NCBI GenBank assembly: GCA_023078555.1
Contig: CM041201.1
Span: forward strand, 377,213 to 441,212
Direction: 5' to 3'
Length of the DNA: 64,000 nt
Origin: Ulva prolifera
Taxonomy: Eukaryota > Chlorophyta > Ulvophyceae > Ulvales > Ulvaceae
The notes beneath the pieces are model-generated. The model saw only the letters and a list, made by a program, of their open reading frames with translations. It did no database searches and was not told where the DNA came from. Shown here in pieces: positions 62,059 to 64,000 of the stretch (its first letter is position 1; each line of letters begins with the position of its first letter). Both the position numbers and the translations under genes were made by a program.

Positions 62059-63805
62059 TCAGGCACAAGCCACCCTCGCCGCTGCAGCATGATACCATCC
62101 TGCATGAATCGGGTCCATCGATGCCAGAGCATCCACCATCGCGTGCACGGCCGCCGACGCCTGCTCGCGGTCACGCCTGCTCCCTACGAGCATCGAAATC
62201 CTCGCGAGGGCTGTGCCACCCGGTGCCTCGGGCGACGCTGCTGCTGCCAGGTACAGTTTGAAGAGGGCTGCGCGCGCAGGCACGCACGCCGGGTCTGCCC
62301 TGGCTGCATCGATCGCAGCCGGGAAGGCCCCGCTGGACACAAGCTGCAGTGCCTCCACGATCTCGGACTCCTGGCGCTCAGAGAGCTGCACGCCTGCATG
62401 CATTCCCGTGGCTGCCTGCATGGCCGCACCAAGCACATGCTTCTTCACTGGCCTGACAACTCCTCATTGACATGTACAGTGGAATGCACAGATGAAACAC
62501 ATGCACATGCCACAATTTGGACTTACGTGGTATCAGAGGACCAGGCTGTCCAGGTCGATGATATGCAGACCTATCGAGGCGAGACCCATGGAATGGCTGT
62601 CTGAATGCACCATGTATGAATAGGGAATACAATCTTCCGATCTGCATCTCTTACATCGCCTCGCGAAGTTGCTGATTGCGGGCGCAGCTGTGACCCTGGA
62701 TCAGGAGAAGGGTGTTGTAGCATACCTGTTTCAAATTCACATCGAAGAACATCCAGAATGACGTCTCTCAGACCAACAAGGTAGTTCCAGGCGCTCTCGT
62801 TGTGTGGCATGCTGAAGATGTGGTCCTTGACAAACTGCAGCTCTCGATCGAGCCAGTCGCGGATGGAGCCGGTCAAGAACCGTGGTTGCAGGTCGCTGGG
62901 GTCCTCTTGGAGCGCCTTGTCTGACTGATCTGGCGACTGAGCCTCGAGGTCGGCCTGCCGCTTCAAGCGAGCTGAGAGACTCTTTCCCAGGAGCCACCCA
63001 CGCTGGTTCCACGCCGAGTTGTTTCGAGGGTCTTCAGCGACCATCTGCTGTGCGTAAGCCCACTCCTGCTTCCAGCGTCCAAAGTGTGCCGCAAGCACCT
63101 GCAGATCAGATCAGCCGCACAATTTTGCAGACAGTCAACTTTGACAATGCTTCACCGAGGCCGGCTCCACGCAGCCTGAAAAACACACTACAGGAAACTC
63201 AGCACCTGCCTGTGGGCCCAGATATGATAGTTTTTGGCGTCCAGTTCAAGGCAAGAAGCAGCAAACTCCATCTCTCTTTCAGCGTTGAGTGGGCCCATGC
63301 GCAATGCACACTTACGACGATGATTCCACAGCTGATAATTCTTCGCATTCGAATTTGCGATTGCTAGGCATATTTTCCATTCCTCGTCCATGTCTGCCTT
63401 CGTTGCGACCAGACACTGCATACGTTCATCAAGCCCGTTCACAACGTCATTGTGTTGCATATGAGCTGATCCAAGCAGCCCGCTGGGATAGGCAAGTTCA
63501 CAACAAGATGACGGTATCAATGATGCCGTGTCACATACCTGGAATCGATACTGCCAAGCTGTGTAATGCGAGGCGCTCAGCGTTATGCACTTCTCTGTCA
63601 GCCTCAAAGCTCTTTCGGACAGTTCACCCGCTTCCATACATGCGTATAGAAGCCCGAATGTATCTTCATATTCAGCAGAATACTGTATATCGACTGCACC
63701 CCTAGCGGCATCCGGGATCGGAAGAGGTCGAACATCGGACCACTCCGCTGCTTCGCTGAGCAATTCGACGTCGCTCATCAGATCAGAGCTCATCGATATG
63801 TGCAA
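62059..63805 (-). CDS. FNTA: Protein farnesyltransferase/geranylgeranyltransferase type I alpha subunit
   Basis: Exons (complement): 63539-63805, 63206-63415, 62726-63098, 62059-62393; 1185 bases, 394 residues, phases agree. The PFTA helical-pair repeats are clear: HYTAWQYRF, NYQLWNHRR, NYHIWAHRQ, NNSAWNQRGW, NESAWNYLVGL, and the C-terminal MDPIHAGWY. This subunit pairs with a beta subunit to attach farnesyl or geranylgeranyl groups to CaaX proteins in the cytosol. The N-terminus (EWSDVRPLPIPD, IQYSAEYEDTF, LSERALRLTEKCI) matches the family. The start could be Met at 63805 or at 63793. It is the only intact copy; its 3' part is present as remnants at 40.8-41.2 and 53.0-53.45 kb. Confidence 0.9.
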
Positions 63806-64000
63806 CGAGGGTGCTCATACATCCACACGTCATCATCCAAACGATTAGCCTCTTCCTTCAGCGTGGAAAGCAATTCTTGCAGAATGGCTTGCTGAGTCTC
63901 CTGGCGATTGTCTTCGGCCGATGTTGCAACTTTGCGATCAGACAGATCTGCAGCAGCGTCACCTATCACAATGACAAGGTCCGCGCAATTGCACATCGCG
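63790..64000 (-). CDS. Unassigned partial frame upstream of FNTA
   Basis: A minus-strand frame runs in from the window edge, with QAILQELLSTLKEEANRLDD followed by DVWMYEHPR. It could be the last exon of a gene continuing outside the window or a 5' exon with a donor near 63810. It overlaps the FNTA start by 16 bases, which argues against both ends being right. No family recognised. Confidence 0.3.
   Translation of the reverse strand, partial: AMCNCADLVIVIGDAAADLSDRKVATSAEDNRQETQQAILQELLSTLKEEANRLDDDVWMYEHPRCTYR

Overview
The window is nuclear DNA from a eukaryotic microalga, most likely of the green lineage. The lineage is inferred; no rRNA or organelle marker is present. Genes are split by many GT-AG introns, often with GTGCGC-like donors and TGCAG acceptors, and exons are GC-rich. 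The gene set is eukaryotic: CCAR1-like, MCM2, a dual-specificity phosphatase, a pentaspan prominin/tweety-like protein, an armadillo-like protein, a D-psicose/tagatose 3-epimerase, protein kinases and a farnesyltransferase alpha subunit. There are no operons, plasmid functions or CRISPR arrays.

Layout. 1-5038 (+): 3' half of a CCAR1/CCAR2-like gene whose introns hold a short LINE tail and a 54-bp minisatellite. 5890-7070 (-): membrane-anchored dual-specificity phosphatase, divergent from MCM2 at about 7556-14030 (+), whose central exons carry a cluster of single-base indels. 15023-16957 (+): decayed LINE. 17407-20137 (-): five-membrane-span protein. 20138-22692: only unassigned exon candidates. 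22693-25023 (-): seven-exon armadillo-like gene. 27048-30118 (-): best LINE copy, with an open RT plus nuclease-like frame between TA microsatellites. 32465-35481 (+): intact epimerase, then a tandem array to about 62.8 kb.

The array repeats epimerase - kinase - farnesyltransferase remnant. Kinase A (35980-38335), B (48219-50574) and C (57032-59495) all have open frames; A and B are nearly identical. Epimerase copies B and C keep only the first four exons. The array ends in the intact farnesyltransferase alpha gene at 62059-63805 (-). Two duplication steps explain which pieces match which. Afterwards epimerase copy B received three successive LINE-tail insertions into the same 12-bp target, plus an 851-bp LTR element with apparently identical LTRs; copy C retains the empty site.

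The genes do not form one pathway; they are independent housekeeping or signalling genes. The most unusual material is in the mobile elements: a non-LTR family with a compact tail and repeated targeting of one sequence, and a miniature LTR retrotransposon whose LTRs carry tRNA-like promoter boxes. All splice models were made by eye from frame continuity and family similarity.
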